A stretch of DNA of 64,000 bases from JBBRBB01 sp038206235 (GCA_038206235.1 JBBRBB010000014.1:1-64000), one strand, 5' to 3'. Shown: positions 33,367 to 44,039, counted from the stretch's first letter. Numbers and translations: made by a program. The notes: a model not told the origin generated them from the letters alone.

Positions 33367-35736
33367 TTACTCCGTTCTCAAACTCTTTACCGGGTTTGCA
33401 ATCGCCGCTTTTATTGCATGGAAACTGATAGTGATTAAAGCAATCACTAATGAAACAATTCCTGCTATTATAAATACCCACCAGCTTATGTTAATGCGGT
33501 ATGCAAAATCCTGCAGCCAGTTATTCATTGCCCACCAGGCAATCGGTGATGCAATGATCATTGCAATAAAAACAAGCTGTATAAATTCTTTTGAGAGTAA
33601 AGTGAATAATGAACTAACACTTGCACCCAATACCTTACGGATACCAATTTCTTTGGTGCGTTGCTCCGCAGTGAAAATGGCTAAACCCAACAATCCTAAA
33701 CAAGAAATAAAAATGGCAAGAAAAGCAAAATAATCAGACAGCTTGCCTATTACCTGTTCACTCCTGTACATTTTCTGGTATTCTTCATCAGCGAATTTGT
33801 AAGTGAACGGAAATTTTGGATTCAGTTGTTTGCAAATAATTTCCAACCCTGCTAGTGCACGTTTTGTTTTTGAGCCATCTATTTTTACAAGGGCAGTACC
33901 ATAAGTTTCTTCTTCGCCAAACCGGATTATAAGAGGTTTAATAGGTTCATGAAGTGAATTGAAATGAAAGTTTTTCATTATTCCTATAATGGTTCCTGTC
34001 TTATGCCAGAAAGTTAATGGCATACCAACAGGATTCTTAAAACCAATTTTTTTCAGCGCTTCTTCATTTAGAATATAACCAAGAGAATCAGTTGCAAAAT
34101 CTTTTGAAAAATCACGTCCCTGCAACATTTGTATACCCATTGTTTTTATAAAATCATATCCTGCGGATGCTTGTGTAAATTCTGGTTCTGCATTCGGATC
34201 TTTACCTATCCATTCAACACCGCCGGTACTGTTTTGCATATCGGTAGGTGACTGGGACAAACGTGTTATTACTTTTACACCCGGCAATTTCGATGACTCT
34301 TTTTTAAACAAATCGTATTTACCCGTAAGGTCGCCTTCCAGAGGAATATAAACAAGGTTCTCTCTGTTATAACCGAGGTTTGTTGTTTGAATGTAATCCA
34401 CTTGTTTCGACACTACTATTGTCCCGATTATTAGCACAATGGAAAGTATAAACTGGAATACTACCAACCCTTTGCGGAAATAAGTTGCACTATTACTGAA
34501 TTTCAGTGTTCCTTTTAAAACGCCGATTGGATTAAAAGATGAGAGAAACAAAGCAGGATAACTGCCTGAAATAAATCCCGTTAATATTATAAGACCACTC
34601 AAGCTGAGCCAGAAAGAAAACTGATTAACAGGGAGCTGCATTTGTTTGCCGGTATAATTATTAAATGCGGGCAATAAAATTGTTACCAATAGTAAAGCAA
34701 TAATGGAAGCAAAAAAGGTAAGCAGCATGGCTTCGCCAATAAATTGCCGCATCAAAGCTGTGCGTTCCGCCCCTACTACTTTTCTTATACCAATCTCTTT
34801 GGCTCTTTTAACTGAACGCGCTGTAGTGAGATTCATGAAGTTGATACATGCTATTAATAAAATAAATATGGCCACAATGGTGAAGAGATTTACATATTCT
34901 ATACGCCCGCCTGATATTTCACCATCTTTAAAATTGGAATGCAGGTATATATCATCAAAGCGTTGTATACCGCATTCTATTCTAAAACTTGCTTTCTGCT
35001 CTTTATTGTAGCTGTCAAGAAAATGAGTGATCTTTTTTTCAAATGTTGCAGCATCTGCATTTTTGCGCAGCATGATATATGTCTTCGGTCCATTATTGCC
35101 CCAATCTCTTGCCCAGTCATTATTTTCGAGAAAGGTTTCCCAGTTAATAATGTAATCAAATTTGTCTGATGTGTTTTGCGGAATATTTTCAAAGACTCCT
35201 GTAATCTTTAAATCTTTCCTGTTTTGGTAACGAATTGTTTTGCCAATTGCTTCCTGCGGTGAACCGAAAAAATCTTCTGCCATTTTTTTTGAAACAGCAA
35301 TGCTTACGGTAGAGTTCAATGCGGTCAAGGCGTTACCCTGCAGTAAAGGGAAACTAAACATTTTGAAGAAATCAGGACCCGCATAATTGCCCTCTTCTTT
35401 GAGCATTTTATTATTCGCTTCAAACGTATTCAGGTCTTTCCATGCAAAACCGGTAGCATACTGAACGTCTGGCAACATTTTTTTCATTTCATCATACATC
35501 AAACCCGGTGTAGAATAGCCGGCATTGATCATTCCATCATAATACTGGCGCTCATATATACTATATAATTGTCCACCGTTCTTATGATAAGCATCCACAC
35601 TGCGCTCATCCTGTACCCATAACAGAATTAATAAACTACAGGCAATGCCCAGTGCAAGACCGAGAATATTGATAAGAGAAAAAATTTTGTTTCTCTTCAG
35701 ATTTCTTAAAGCAACAAGAAGATAATTTCTAAACAT
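33367..35736 (-). CDS. MacB/FtsX-type ABC transporter permease
   Basis: 789 residues from the ATG at 35736 (MFRNYLLVALRNLKRNKIFSLINILG), chosen over an in-frame start 57 codons earlier that has no family resemblance. Layout: N-terminal membrane helix, large periplasmic MacB-PCD domain, three helices (first FtsX domain, ~270-410), second periplasmic domain, and a final FtsX domain ending in the conserved AIANPVKSLRTE. Works with the single ATPase at 44326. Substrate unknown; peptide, lipid or antibiotic efflux are typical. Confidence 0.87.
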   Translation of the reverse strand: MFRNYLLVALRNLKRNKIFSLINILGLALGIACSLLILLWVQDERSVDAYHKNGGQLYSIYERQYYDGMINAGYSTPGLMYDEMKKMLPDVQYATGFAWKDLNTFEANNKMLKEEGNYAGPDFFKMFSFPLLQGNALTALNSTVSIAVSKKMAEDFFGSPQEAIGKTIRYQNRKDLKITGVFENIPQNTSDKFDYIINWETFLENNDWARDWGNNGPKTYIMLRKNADAATFEKKITHFLDSYNKEQKASFRIECGIQRFDDIYLHSNFKDGEISGGRIEYVNLFTIVAIFILLIACINFMNLTTARSVKRAKEIGIRKVVGAERTALMRQFIGEAMLLTFFASIIALLLVTILLPAFNNYTGKQMQLPVNQFSFWLSLSGLIILTGFISGSYPALFLSSFNPIGVLKGTLKFSNSATYFRKGLVVFQFILSIVLIIGTIVVSKQVDYIQTTNLGYNRENLVYIPLEGDLTGKYDLFKKESSKLPGVKVITRLSQSPTDMQNSTGGVEWIGKDPNAEPEFTQASAGYDFIKTMGIQMLQGRDFSKDFATDSLGYILNEEALKKIGFKNPVGMPLTFWHKTGTIIGIMKNFHFNSLHEPIKPLIIRFGEEETYGTALVKIDGSKTKRALAGLEIICKQLNPKFPFTYKFADEEYQKMYRSEQVIGKLSDYFAFLAIFISCLGLLGLAIFTAEQRTKEIGIRKVLGASVSSLFTLLSKEFIQLVFIAMIIASPIAWWAMNNWLQDFAYRINISWWVFIIAGIVSLVIALITISFHAIKAAIANPVKSLRTE

Positions 35737-36114
35737 GCTTGTAAGCTTTAGTGAATTATAAGTAATAGGTTTGTAACCAGCTTTTATTCTTTCAATCAGC
35801 TTTTCTTTGTTACCCCCTGCAACGTTTCGAACCTTGCCATCAGAATTGTTGCAGTTAGCAATAAAGACTTCTAGCGAAGGTGTCCCCCTAAAGACGGAAG
35901 GCGTCAAGCTAAGCGCTTTAAATTCATAAGCATCCTAGATGCGAAACGTTAGTAAAATTGACTAATTAATACTTTTTTTTTGAGCCTCGTAGTGGCGACA
36001 CAAAAGGATATAATGTGTCACTCCTTTATGCACGAATCGTTATCTACTAACGTTTTCTCCCGATGGGTTATGTAATTAATTTGGCCCTGTGCGCTAAAGA
36101 CGGGACTCATTCTG
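35737..36114. other. 378-bp spacer between two permease genes
   Basis: The minus-strand frame continues 57 codons upstream of the permease start but has no family resemblance. The rest contains palindromic pieces such as GGCGACACA / TGTGTCACTCC (about 35993-36023) and the short GGCGTCAAGCTAAGCGC, similar to repeats elsewhere in the window. No promoter or small gene could be identified. Confidence 0.4.
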
Positions 36115-38544
36115 TCATTCTGTTCTTAAACTCTTTACCGGATTTGCAATTGCTGCTTTAATTGCCTGAAAGCTTACCGTTGCCAACGCAATAAATAATG
36201 CAAGCAATCCTGCCATCGCAAATATCCACCAGCTTATATTGACACGGTAGGCAAAATCCCGCAGCCACCTGTCCATTGCCAACCATGCAAGAGGAAAAGC
36301 AATGAATGCAGAAATAATTACCAGCACTAAAAAATCTTTTGATAACATGGCTACAATATTTGCAATAGATGCGCCTAAAACTTTTCTGATGCCTATTTCT
36401 TTTATCCGCTGTTCCGCAGCATACGTTACAAGACCAAATAAACCAAGACATGCAATGAGTATAGCGAGGATTGAAAAGGTGATTGAGATTTTTCCTGTCC
36501 GTTGCTCTGCGCTGTAGAGATTATTAAAATCATCGTCCATAAAGGAATAGCTAAAAGGCTGCCCCGGCGCCATCGTTTTATATTTATTTTCTACTTGTGA
36601 TATTAAACGGGGAATGTTTTTGGTGTTGATGCGAATTGCAATTTTACTTTTCTGTTCGCTTAAAAATAATGCAAGCGGCGTTACCTGTTCACGCAAAGAA
36701 TTAAAGTTGAAGTTTTTTACAACGCCTACAATATGATAAGCCGTAGTTTTCTTTTCATCGTTAATGCTGTTAAGATAATATAAGGGTTTATTGATGGGGT
36801 CTGCAAAGCCAAGCAGTTTGGCTGCAGCTTCATTTATAATAAGACCTGTTGAATCTGTGAGAAATTGTTTTGAAAAATTTCTTCCTTTTGTAATTTGCAT
36901 TCCAAGTGTAGGAATATAATTTTCATCAACATACCATGTTTGTACGCTTACTGCCTTCTTCTGGTCTAATGTTGCATCAGGAAACACAGGGCTATCGCTT
37001 CTCCAGTCATTCGTTGGCAAAAAACCTGTCATGGTTGCGCTTTGCACACCATTTATTTTTAATACATCTTCTTTAAAAGCTTTCGCCTGTGTGCCGAGCG
37101 GGTCTGTGTTATTAATAATTAAAACATGCTCCCTGTTATAACCAATTTGTTTGTTGCGTATATAATTAAGCTGGTTGTAAATAACAATTGTTCCAATGAT
37201 AAGTACAATGGAAATTAAAAATTGAAATACTACCAAAGTGCTTCGCAGCCATCCGCGTTTGAAACCTGCAGCCAGCTTGCCTTTTAGAACCTCGATCGGT
37301 TTGAAGGATGAAAGATAAAATGCGGGGTAGCTGCCTGCCAGTAATCCTACAATTACAACTAATAAAATGGATGAGGGCAAAAGCCACGGCTTTGTAAATA
37401 AATCAAGATTGATTTGTTTGCCTGCAAGCTGATTAAAATAGGGCAGCATGAATGCGGCGATACCTAAAGCAAATATTAATGCAATAAAACTTATCAATAT
37501 TGATTCAGAAAGAAATTGTGATATAAGATTTGAACGCATTGAACCTAATACTTTCCTTACACCCACTTCCCGTGCACGGTTTGATGAACGTGCCGTTGAA
37601 AGATTCATAAAATTTACGCAGGCAATCAGCAGAATAAAAATAGCAATTGCGGAAAATATATATACATACTGAATGTTGCTGTTGGCACCAAGCTCTGCTA
37701 CTTTATTTGAATGAAGATGAATGGTGGTAAGTGGTGTAAGCGTGTAACGGTCAAAGTTGCCGCTCTTTTTAAACTCTTCCATCGTTATATTGAAAACTTG
37801 CTGTGCTACAGGTCCAACATACTTATCTATCATTTTATCAAACTGCGCTTCCATTACTTTTGGGTCTGACCCTTTTCTTAAAACAATATAAGTGTTTTCA
37901 TTATTGCTTACCCAGTTGTTTACCTCCCAGCTTTGAATTGAACCATTTAATGAAATAAAAAAGTCAAAGTTGAAATGCGATTGCGCAGGAATATTTTTTA
38001 TAACGCCGGTTATTTTAAGGTTTGATGTGTCATTAATAACAAAGCTCTTGCCCACTACATCTATTGAGTTAAAATATTTTCTTGCAATCGTTTCTGTTAT
38101 TACCACACTATGCGGTTCAACCAATGCAGTTTTAGCATTGCCTGCAATCATTGGAAGTGTGAACACATCAAACAAAGTTGAGTCTGTATAAATCACTTTG
38201 TCTTCCTGCAAATTTTCATTTCCTTTTTTTACCAGTAAGCCGCCGTAGCCGCGAAACCTTACATATTGCTCTACCGCGGGGAAATCTTTTTGTAGCGTTG
38301 GCCCCATTGGCTCCGGCGCCACTGCAAGTATAAAATGATTACCACCAAATTGTATGTCTCCGTCAACACGATAAATACGGTCTGCATTTTTGTTATACTT
38401 GTCATAGCTTAATTCATCCATCACGTAAAGCATAATTAACAAGCATGTTGATAAGCCAACAGCAAGACCGATAATATTGATAGCAGAAAAACCTTTGTTT
38501 TTCCAAAGATTTCTAAGCGCTATTTTGAAATAATTTTTGAGCAT
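36115..38544 (-). CDS. MacB/FtsX-type ABC transporter permease
   Basis: 809 residues. The start MLKNYFKIALRNLWKNKGFSAINIIGLAVGL is the conserved beginning of this family, and the end is AIKAAIANPVKSLRTE. MacB-PCD domain 1 (~50-240), FtsX helices 1-3 with VNFMNLSTARSSNRAREVGVRKVLGS, MacB-PCD domain 2 and FtsX helices 4-6 with EIGIRKVLGASIANIVAML. Third complete permease counted in transcription order. Paralogous to its neighbours. Confidence 0.88.
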   Translation of the reverse strand: MLKNYFKIALRNLWKNKGFSAINIIGLAVGLSTCLLIMLYVMDELSYDKYNKNADRIYRVDGDIQFGGNHFILAVAPEPMGPTLQKDFPAVEQYVRFRGYGGLLVKKGNENLQEDKVIYTDSTLFDVFTLPMIAGNAKTALVEPHSVVITETIARKYFNSIDVVGKSFVINDTSNLKITGVIKNIPAQSHFNFDFFISLNGSIQSWEVNNWVSNNENTYIVLRKGSDPKVMEAQFDKMIDKYVGPVAQQVFNITMEEFKKSGNFDRYTLTPLTTIHLHSNKVAELGANSNIQYVYIFSAIAIFILLIACVNFMNLSTARSSNRAREVGVRKVLGSMRSNLISQFLSESILISFIALIFALGIAAFMLPYFNQLAGKQINLDLFTKPWLLPSSILLVVIVGLLAGSYPAFYLSSFKPIEVLKGKLAAGFKRGWLRSTLVVFQFLISIVLIIGTIVIYNQLNYIRNKQIGYNREHVLIINNTDPLGTQAKAFKEDVLKINGVQSATMTGFLPTNDWRSDSPVFPDATLDQKKAVSVQTWYVDENYIPTLGMQITKGRNFSKQFLTDSTGLIINEAAAKLLGFADPINKPLYYLNSINDEKKTTAYHIVGVVKNFNFNSLREQVTPLALFLSEQKSKIAIRINTKNIPRLISQVENKYKTMAPGQPFSYSFMDDDFNNLYSAEQRTGKISITFSILAILIACLGLFGLVTYAAEQRIKEIGIRKVLGASIANIVAMLSKDFLVLVIISAFIAFPLAWLAMDRWLRDFAYRVNISWWIFAMAGLLALFIALATVSFQAIKAAIANPVKSLRTE

Positions 38545-38561
38545 AAGAAAACCCTCCTAAA

Positions 38562-38651
38562 TCCTCCCTAAAGGGAGGACTTTTTAGATTGATTAATTTT
38601 TAAGTTTTTCATTTTATCAAGAACGATTTAAAGCCTCTCCGCCTTAGGCGG
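38562..38651. repeat. two small palindromes upstream of a permease
   Basis: TCCTCCCTAAAGGGAGGA (38562-38579), followed on the plus strand by CTTTTT, and CCGCCTTAGGCGG (38639-38651). On the minus strand these lie between two permease genes of the array. Probably dispersed repeats that could double as weak terminators. Confidence 0.45.
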
Positions 38652-38668
38652 AAGGTTTGGTGGGGTTT

Positions 38669-41122
38669 TCACTCTGTTCTCAAAGACTCAACAGGATTTG
38701 CCGATGCTGCTTTTATCGTTTGAAAACTGAGTGTGATTACCGCAATTAAAATCATCAATGCCCCTGCTGCAAAAAAAAGCCAAACACTTATCTGCGTATG
38801 ATAAGCAAAATTTTCCAGCCATTTGTTCAGGCCCCACCATGCTATGGGCATGGCGATGATAAATGCAAGCACCACTAATTTTAAAAAGTCTTTTGATACC
38901 AGGTTTACTATTTGCAGCAGGCTTGCACCGAGCACTTTTCTTACACCAATTTCTTTTGTTCGCTGCTCTGCACTGAATGTTGCCAAACCAAATAAACCCA
39001 AACAGGAAATGAGAATGGCAATGATTGTGAAATATCCAACGATAGCTGTTAACCTATTTTCAGCTTCATAGTTTTTCTGAAAATCAGTATCCAAAAAACT
39101 GTATTCGAAAGGTTCATTGGGATTTAGTTTATGCCAGCCTGTTTCAATTGATTTAAGCAGAGAATTTATATCACCGGCTTTCGCATGCACAACCATATAA
39201 TTATATTGCGGCACATTGTTCAATTCAAATGCATAAGGAGTAATGGGTGTATGCAAATCTTCATAATGAAAATCTTTTACTACACCTATAATATCGAAGC
39301 CGTAATTTTCTCCCTCCCAGTCAAAAAATACCTTTTTGCCCACTGCCTGTTGCGATGAAGCAAAGCCAATTTCTTTAATGGCAGTTTCATTTAATATCAC
39401 TCTAAAGTTGGTGTCTGCAGGAAATTGTTCTGAGAATAAACGCCCTGCAACGGGTTGTATTCCCAGTGTTTGAAGAAAGTTTGCATCAACCCAATTAATT
39501 CGGGTACGCTTAGCAACTTTCATTGATTGGCCTTCTTTATAAAAAGCATTATCACTGGGATTAAAAATGCCTGGATAATAAGCAGAAGCGCCCACATTCT
39601 GTACCTGCTGTATTCCTCTTAATTCATTTTTGAATGAGGTATAAATACTTTTTGCAGCTTCACTGCGCAATGGAATTACAATTTGCCGCTCCTTATCAAA
39701 GCCAAGGTCTTTGGAACGCAAATAACGCATTTGGCTGGTAATGACTACCGAAGCAATAATTAATACCACAGAAATTATAAACTGAAATATTACCAATCCC
39801 TTGCGCAAGGAAATAGCCCCAAGTGAATTTGAAAATCTTCCTTTCAACACTTTTACAGGTATAAAAGATGATAAATAAAATGCAGGATAGCTGCCGGCCA
39901 ACAGTCCAGCAATTATGGATAATATAAAGAAGCCGGCGACAATGAATGTATTCTGCGTTATGGATAGCGAAAGATTTTTTCCGGAGATGCTGTTGAATGC
40001 CGGTAACAGCAATAATGTAATGATGTAGGCAAATACAAATGCAATGAAAGACATGAATAATGATTCACCAAGGAACTGTCTTACCAGCGAATTTTTTTGT
40101 GCGCCCAGCACTTTGCGTATGCCCACTTCCGCAGAACGTTTAGAAGAACGTGCTGTAGAAAGATTCATAAAATTGATGCACGCAATTAATAAAGTAAACA
40201 ATGCAATTGAAGCCAGGATATATAAATAGGTGATGCTGCCTGAGGGTGTAACATTTTCTGAAAAACCTGAGCGGAGATGAATTTCTTTAAGCGGAGTTAA
40301 AAACTGCTTTTTATAAAAGCCCATTGCTTTAAGGTCTTTGCCTGCATATTTATCAATAAACGCAGGAAATTTTTTCTCAAGCTTTTTAGCATCACTTCCG
40401 GGATTTAACTGCAGGTAAGTAAAGAACATATTGTTGGTGGCAAGGTCTGTACCTCTCTCTTTAATATGACCCTCCATATTACCGCCATAAATCGAGATAA
40501 AAAATCTGCCGTCAATATGTGATGGGGTATTATAAGGCTTAAATACTCCTGTAACCGTATAATCATATTCACCATTGGTGCTGCTGCTTATGTGTATCAC
40601 CTTATTTAATGCGGGTTTATTGCCAAATATTTTTTGAGCAATCTCCTGGGATAATACAACTGTATTGGGGTTATTTAACGCCGTTGCAGCATCGCCTTCA
40701 ATAAAATTATAGGTGAACATTCTGAAGAAAGTAGTATCAGCGAGGTAGCCTTTTGTTTCATAAAATAATTTTGGCGCTGAATTATTTTCATTATAACGCA
40801 ACAGCGTTTTATCTTCAGAATAGAGGCGCATAAATCTTGTTGATTCCTCTATTTCAGGAAATTCCTGCTTCAACATTTGCGCCATAGGTGCAGGCGTATT
40901 TGCCATCTTCTCTTCCTTGCCCTCTTTAATAAAGTTGGTACCCACCTGGTATAAGTCATTTAGATTTTTATGATAGTTGTCATAACTTAACTCGTTGTAC
41001 AGGTATAGTGTAATAAGCATGCAGCACGCAAGCCCAACCGATAATCCAAATATGTTGATGAAGGAAAAGATTTTATTCTTCATCAAATTTCTTAACGCGA
41101 TTTTGAAATAATTTTTGAACAT
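38669..41122 (-). CDS. MacB/FtsX-type ABC transporter permease
   Basis: 817 residues from ATG 41122 (MFKNYFKIALRNLMKNKIFSFINIFGLSVGL), chosen over an upstream in-frame start 28 codons earlier that lies in a duplicated region. Domains: N-terminal helix, MacB-PCD, FtsX (VNFMNLSTARSSKRSAEVGIRKVLGA), second MacB-PCD, FtsX (EIGVRKVLGASLLQIVNLVSKDFLKLV), ending ANPVESLRTE. Second complete permease in transcription order. Its first ~20 codons and upstream region are repeated at 41248-41422. Confidence 0.88.
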   Translation of the reverse strand: MFKNYFKIALRNLMKNKIFSFINIFGLSVGLACCMLITLYLYNELSYDNYHKNLNDLYQVGTNFIKEGKEEKMANTPAPMAQMLKQEFPEIEESTRFMRLYSEDKTLLRYNENNSAPKLFYETKGYLADTTFFRMFTYNFIEGDAATALNNPNTVVLSQEIAQKIFGNKPALNKVIHISSSTNGEYDYTVTGVFKPYNTPSHIDGRFFISIYGGNMEGHIKERGTDLATNNMFFTYLQLNPGSDAKKLEKKFPAFIDKYAGKDLKAMGFYKKQFLTPLKEIHLRSGFSENVTPSGSITYLYILASIALFTLLIACINFMNLSTARSSKRSAEVGIRKVLGAQKNSLVRQFLGESLFMSFIAFVFAYIITLLLLPAFNSISGKNLSLSITQNTFIVAGFFILSIIAGLLAGSYPAFYLSSFIPVKVLKGRFSNSLGAISLRKGLVIFQFIISVVLIIASVVITSQMRYLRSKDLGFDKERQIVIPLRSEAAKSIYTSFKNELRGIQQVQNVGASAYYPGIFNPSDNAFYKEGQSMKVAKRTRINWVDANFLQTLGIQPVAGRLFSEQFPADTNFRVILNETAIKEIGFASSQQAVGKKVFFDWEGENYGFDIIGVVKDFHYEDLHTPITPYAFELNNVPQYNYMVVHAKAGDINSLLKSIETGWHKLNPNEPFEYSFLDTDFQKNYEAENRLTAIVGYFTIIAILISCLGLFGLATFSAEQRTKEIGVRKVLGASLLQIVNLVSKDFLKLVVLAFIIAMPIAWWGLNKWLENFAYHTQISVWLFFAAGALMILIAVITLSFQTIKAASANPVESLRTE

Positions 41123-41211
41123 AAAGAAAGCTTTAAACTGTAAGCCGAAGGAACTTTTTTGGAAGCCATCAACTTTAGCAACAAAACAAATTAAAATCAA
41201 AAGCACCTAAG

Positions 41212-41243
41212 GGTATCAGACACTTTGCGAGTGTACAGACACC
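41212..41243. repeat. GGTGTC-type hairpin, copy 1
   Basis: GGTATCAGACACT and AGTGTACAGACACC form an imperfect stem around TTGCG. Equivalent copies are at 41391-41422 and 44006-44037, with a divergent one at 62646-62678. A dispersed palindromic repeat located just after gene ends or starts. Confidence 0.65.
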
Positions 41244-41390
41244 AAAAATTTTATTCTTCATCAAATTTCGCCATGCGATTTTGAAATAATTTTTGAACAT
41301 AAACAAAGCTTTAAACTGTAAGTCGAAGGAACTTTTTTGGAAGCCATCAACGTAAGCGACAAAACAAATTAAAATCAAAAGCACCTACAG

Positions 41391-41422
41391 GGGTCAAGAC
41401 ACTCTGCGAGTGTACAGACACC
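41391..41422. repeat. GGTGTC-type hairpin, copy 2
   Basis: The copy in unit B of the 178-bp duplication. It ends directly at the stop of the permease gene 41424-43874, so it may act as a 3-prime stability element for that mRNA. Confidence 0.6.
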
Positions 41423-41423
41423 G

Positions 41424-43874
41424 TTATTCCGCTCTCAAACTCTTAACCGGATTTACAATTGCCGCCCTTATAGTTTGAATGCTTAATGTGAGCAATGCAA
41501 TGAATATCATAATTACAGCGCTTGCTATAAATATCCACCATGTAATCTCAGTTCGGTAAGCAAAATTGTTAAGCCATTTATGCATACCAAACCATGCTAT
41601 GGGCGCTGCTATTACAAATGCAAACAAAACCAGCTTTATAAAATCTTTTGAGATGAGGGCAACTATTTGTGAAACTGTAGCGCCAAGCACTTTTCTTACG
41701 CCAATCTCTTTTGTGCGTTGTGTAGTTGTATGAATAACCAATCCAAGTAACCCAAGGCAACTGATAAAAACAGCAAGCCCTGTAGCCCACATCAGTAAGG
41801 TGGAAAGATGTTTTTCGCCATCATAATATTCAGCAATGTCTTCATCAAAAAAGGTATAAAAAAATTCCTTTTCAGGATATACTTCTTTCCATGCTTTCTC
41901 AATTTTTTTAATAGCGGTTTTCCATGTGGTGCCCGATGCATTTTGGGGCTGCAATGCAATATTGATGGTATTCTCCATTTCATCTGAGCTGCAGATAACA
42001 AGTGGCTTAATGGGCTCGTGTAATGAGAACTGGTTAAAATCTGCCACTACGCCTGTTATGGGAATTTGCCAGCCCCGTTCTAAATATTTACCAATTGCCT
42101 GCTGCGGTTGCTGAAAGCCAATTATGTGTGCATACATTTCATTGATGATGAATTGTTTTATGGTATCGCTTGGCTCAAGATTGGCTCCTGCAAGCAATTT
42201 AAGCTGGTAACATTTTATATAATTGGTATCGCCATATTTGAATTGCACTTCGGTCTCGATTTCTTTTTTACCATCTTTATATTTCAGGATGGAGGAGCTC
42301 CAGTTGCCCGATGATGGAGGAGCATTACTTAAACTTACCATTGCTACCTCAGGTATTGCTCTCAGCTTATCCATCAGTACATATCTGTGATCCCGGGCTT
42401 TATCGGAATAACTAGTATTAAAAAAAAGAATGGCATCTTTTTTAAAACCCATATTCTTGTTTAATGAGTAATTAATTTGTTTGCTCACAAGAATAGTTGC
42501 CATAATAAACACCTGTGCAATTACAAACTGTAATACAGTTAAAGATTTGCGCAGCCATGCACTTCTTGTTGTACCTGTGTTTGCATAGGCCTGGTTCTTC
42601 AATACGAGGACCGGCTTATAGCCCGATAATATTAATGCCGGATAAAATCCTGACAGCACCGTAACAACAATCATCAGTAAAATCAAAAATACAATCACGC
42701 CGGGTTGTGCAGTTAAAGTGAAAGAAAGGTCTTCGGGAAGAAAACCGGAAAAGGCTTTTAATATCAACGGCGTTAGTGCAACAGATAATGCTGTTGCGAA
42801 AAATGTAAGCAAAAAGGTTTCACCAAGGAACTGAAATATCAATTGTTTTCTTGAACTGCCCATTGTTTTGCGAATACCAATTTCCTTTGCACGCAGGGCT
42901 GCATGAGCAGTGGTAAGGTTGATAAAATTTATACAGCCCAGCAATAATAAAAATGCAGCTACTGCAAGTAATCCATACAGTGTAGGCTTATTAGCAAGCG
43001 GCAGATCATAGCCGCCATAGTCTTCGTTGAAATGAATATCATACAACGGTTGCAATAGTAATGAACCTTTGTTATTATTGCCGGGATCCTGCTTATGATA
43101 TTTTTCAGACAGCTTAGAGATTCCCTTTTCTATTTGTGAAGGAGATATGCCCGCAGAAAGCTTAACAAATAACTGGGAAGCAGAATTTACGGCATCCCAT
43201 TTGTCCCAGTCTGATGGTTTTAAGCTTGTAGTTTCAAGCGTAATTTTAGAAATAAATATTTTAAAGGTAAAGTCTGTGTTGTTTTTAATATCTTCTACAA
43301 CGCCGGTAACTGTTGTGCGTATAGTATCATCGAAATAAAGTTCTTTACCTATTACCTGCGCAGCATTTAGTGCCGGAAAATATAGTTTGGCTTTTGATTC
43401 TGTAAGCACTGTTTCATAAGGTTGGTGCAACGATGTTTTGGCAGAGCCGGCTACCCATTGATAGCCGATGATGCTGAAATAATTTTCATCAGCAAAAATA
43501 ATAGTACTGTTATTTTTAAAAACAGCAGGTTCATTTTTGCCTGTAGCCGGTACGCTTATTTTTACACTCCTATCCCATGTTCTAAAAGCTGCTACTTCAT
43601 CAATCCCTGTAAGTTCCTTACGCACAGCACTGCCCAGGGGAGATGCTACACCGGGCAAATGAAACACTTCACCCTGAAAAGCGGAGTTGGAGACAACCCT
43701 GTAGATTCTATCAGCATCCTTTTCAAACTTATCGAAAGTAAAATGATAATTTACCAGCAGGTATATCACCAGCGATGCACTAATGCCGATAGAAAGACCA
43801 AGTATGTTGATAGCAGTGAAGACTTTGTTTTTCCAAAGTGTTCTTAATGCGATGGTAAAATAATTTTTAAACAT
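41424..43874 (-). CDS. MacB/FtsX-type ABC transporter permease (first of array)
   Basis: 816 residues. MFKNYFTIALRTLWKNKVFTAINILGLSIGI at the start; MacB-PCD domain (~50-260); FtsX with INLTTAHAALRAKEIGIRKTMGSS; second MacB-PCD; FtsX with EIGVRKVLGATVSQIVALISKDFIKLV; ends AIVNPVKSLRAE. The most divergent of the four and the one nearest to the ATPase gene. By family, provides mechanotransmission for an export complex. Confidence 0.88.
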   Translation of the reverse strand: MFKNYFTIALRTLWKNKVFTAINILGLSIGISASLVIYLLVNYHFTFDKFEKDADRIYRVVSNSAFQGEVFHLPGVASPLGSAVRKELTGIDEVAAFRTWDRSVKISVPATGKNEPAVFKNNSTIIFADENYFSIIGYQWVAGSAKTSLHQPYETVLTESKAKLYFPALNAAQVIGKELYFDDTIRTTVTGVVEDIKNNTDFTFKIFISKITLETTSLKPSDWDKWDAVNSASQLFVKLSAGISPSQIEKGISKLSEKYHKQDPGNNNKGSLLLQPLYDIHFNEDYGGYDLPLANKPTLYGLLAVAAFLLLLGCINFINLTTAHAALRAKEIGIRKTMGSSRKQLIFQFLGETFLLTFFATALSVALTPLILKAFSGFLPEDLSFTLTAQPGVIVFLILLMIVVTVLSGFYPALILSGYKPVLVLKNQAYANTGTTRSAWLRKSLTVLQFVIAQVFIMATILVSKQINYSLNKNMGFKKDAILFFNTSYSDKARDHRYVLMDKLRAIPEVAMVSLSNAPPSSGNWSSSILKYKDGKKEIETEVQFKYGDTNYIKCYQLKLLAGANLEPSDTIKQFIINEMYAHIIGFQQPQQAIGKYLERGWQIPITGVVADFNQFSLHEPIKPLVICSSDEMENTINIALQPQNASGTTWKTAIKKIEKAWKEVYPEKEFFYTFFDEDIAEYYDGEKHLSTLLMWATGLAVFISCLGLLGLVIHTTTQRTKEIGVRKVLGATVSQIVALISKDFIKLVLFAFVIAAPIAWFGMHKWLNNFAYRTEITWWIFIASAVIMIFIALLTLSIQTIRAAIVNPVKSLRAE

Positions 43875-44005
43875 AGGGTTGTATATTATATGTTCAACTT
43901 AATCTTTTATTAAACATCTGTGACTTATAAGCATGGCTTTGAAGGAAGGGCTGTGCTAAGTTGCATTCGGGTGAAATTTTCAACTGCATATAAGTCTGTT
44001 TTCAC

Positions 44006-44037
44006 GGTGTCAGACACTTTGCAAGTGTACAGACACC
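44006..44037. repeat. GGTGTC-type hairpin, copy 3
   Basis: GGTGTCAGACACT and AGTGTACAGACACC around TTGCA; the best-conserved copy. It ends two bases before the stop (44040) of the small membrane protein gene, in the same 3-prime position as the other copies. Confidence 0.65.
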
Positions 44038-44039
44038 AG

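Larger units (their letters stand above)
41070..41422 (-). repeat. 178-bp tandem duplication including a permease 5-prime end
   Basis: Unit A (41070-41243) and unit B (41248-41422) are about 93-95 percent identical by eye, offset by 178 bp. Each unit contains the first ~20 codons of a permease (MFKNYFKIAxRNLMKNKIF), the leader that reads FVAxVDGFQKSSFxLQFKA in frame, and a hairpin GxGTCxxGACACT...AGTGTACAGACACC. Only unit A is attached to a full permease, so unit B is a 5-prime remnant. Confidence 0.8.

Noticed and set aside
35737..35907. 57-codon N-terminal extension of the permease at 33367-35736
   Set aside because: The family begins at MFRNYL; the extension shows no similarity to any part of the family.
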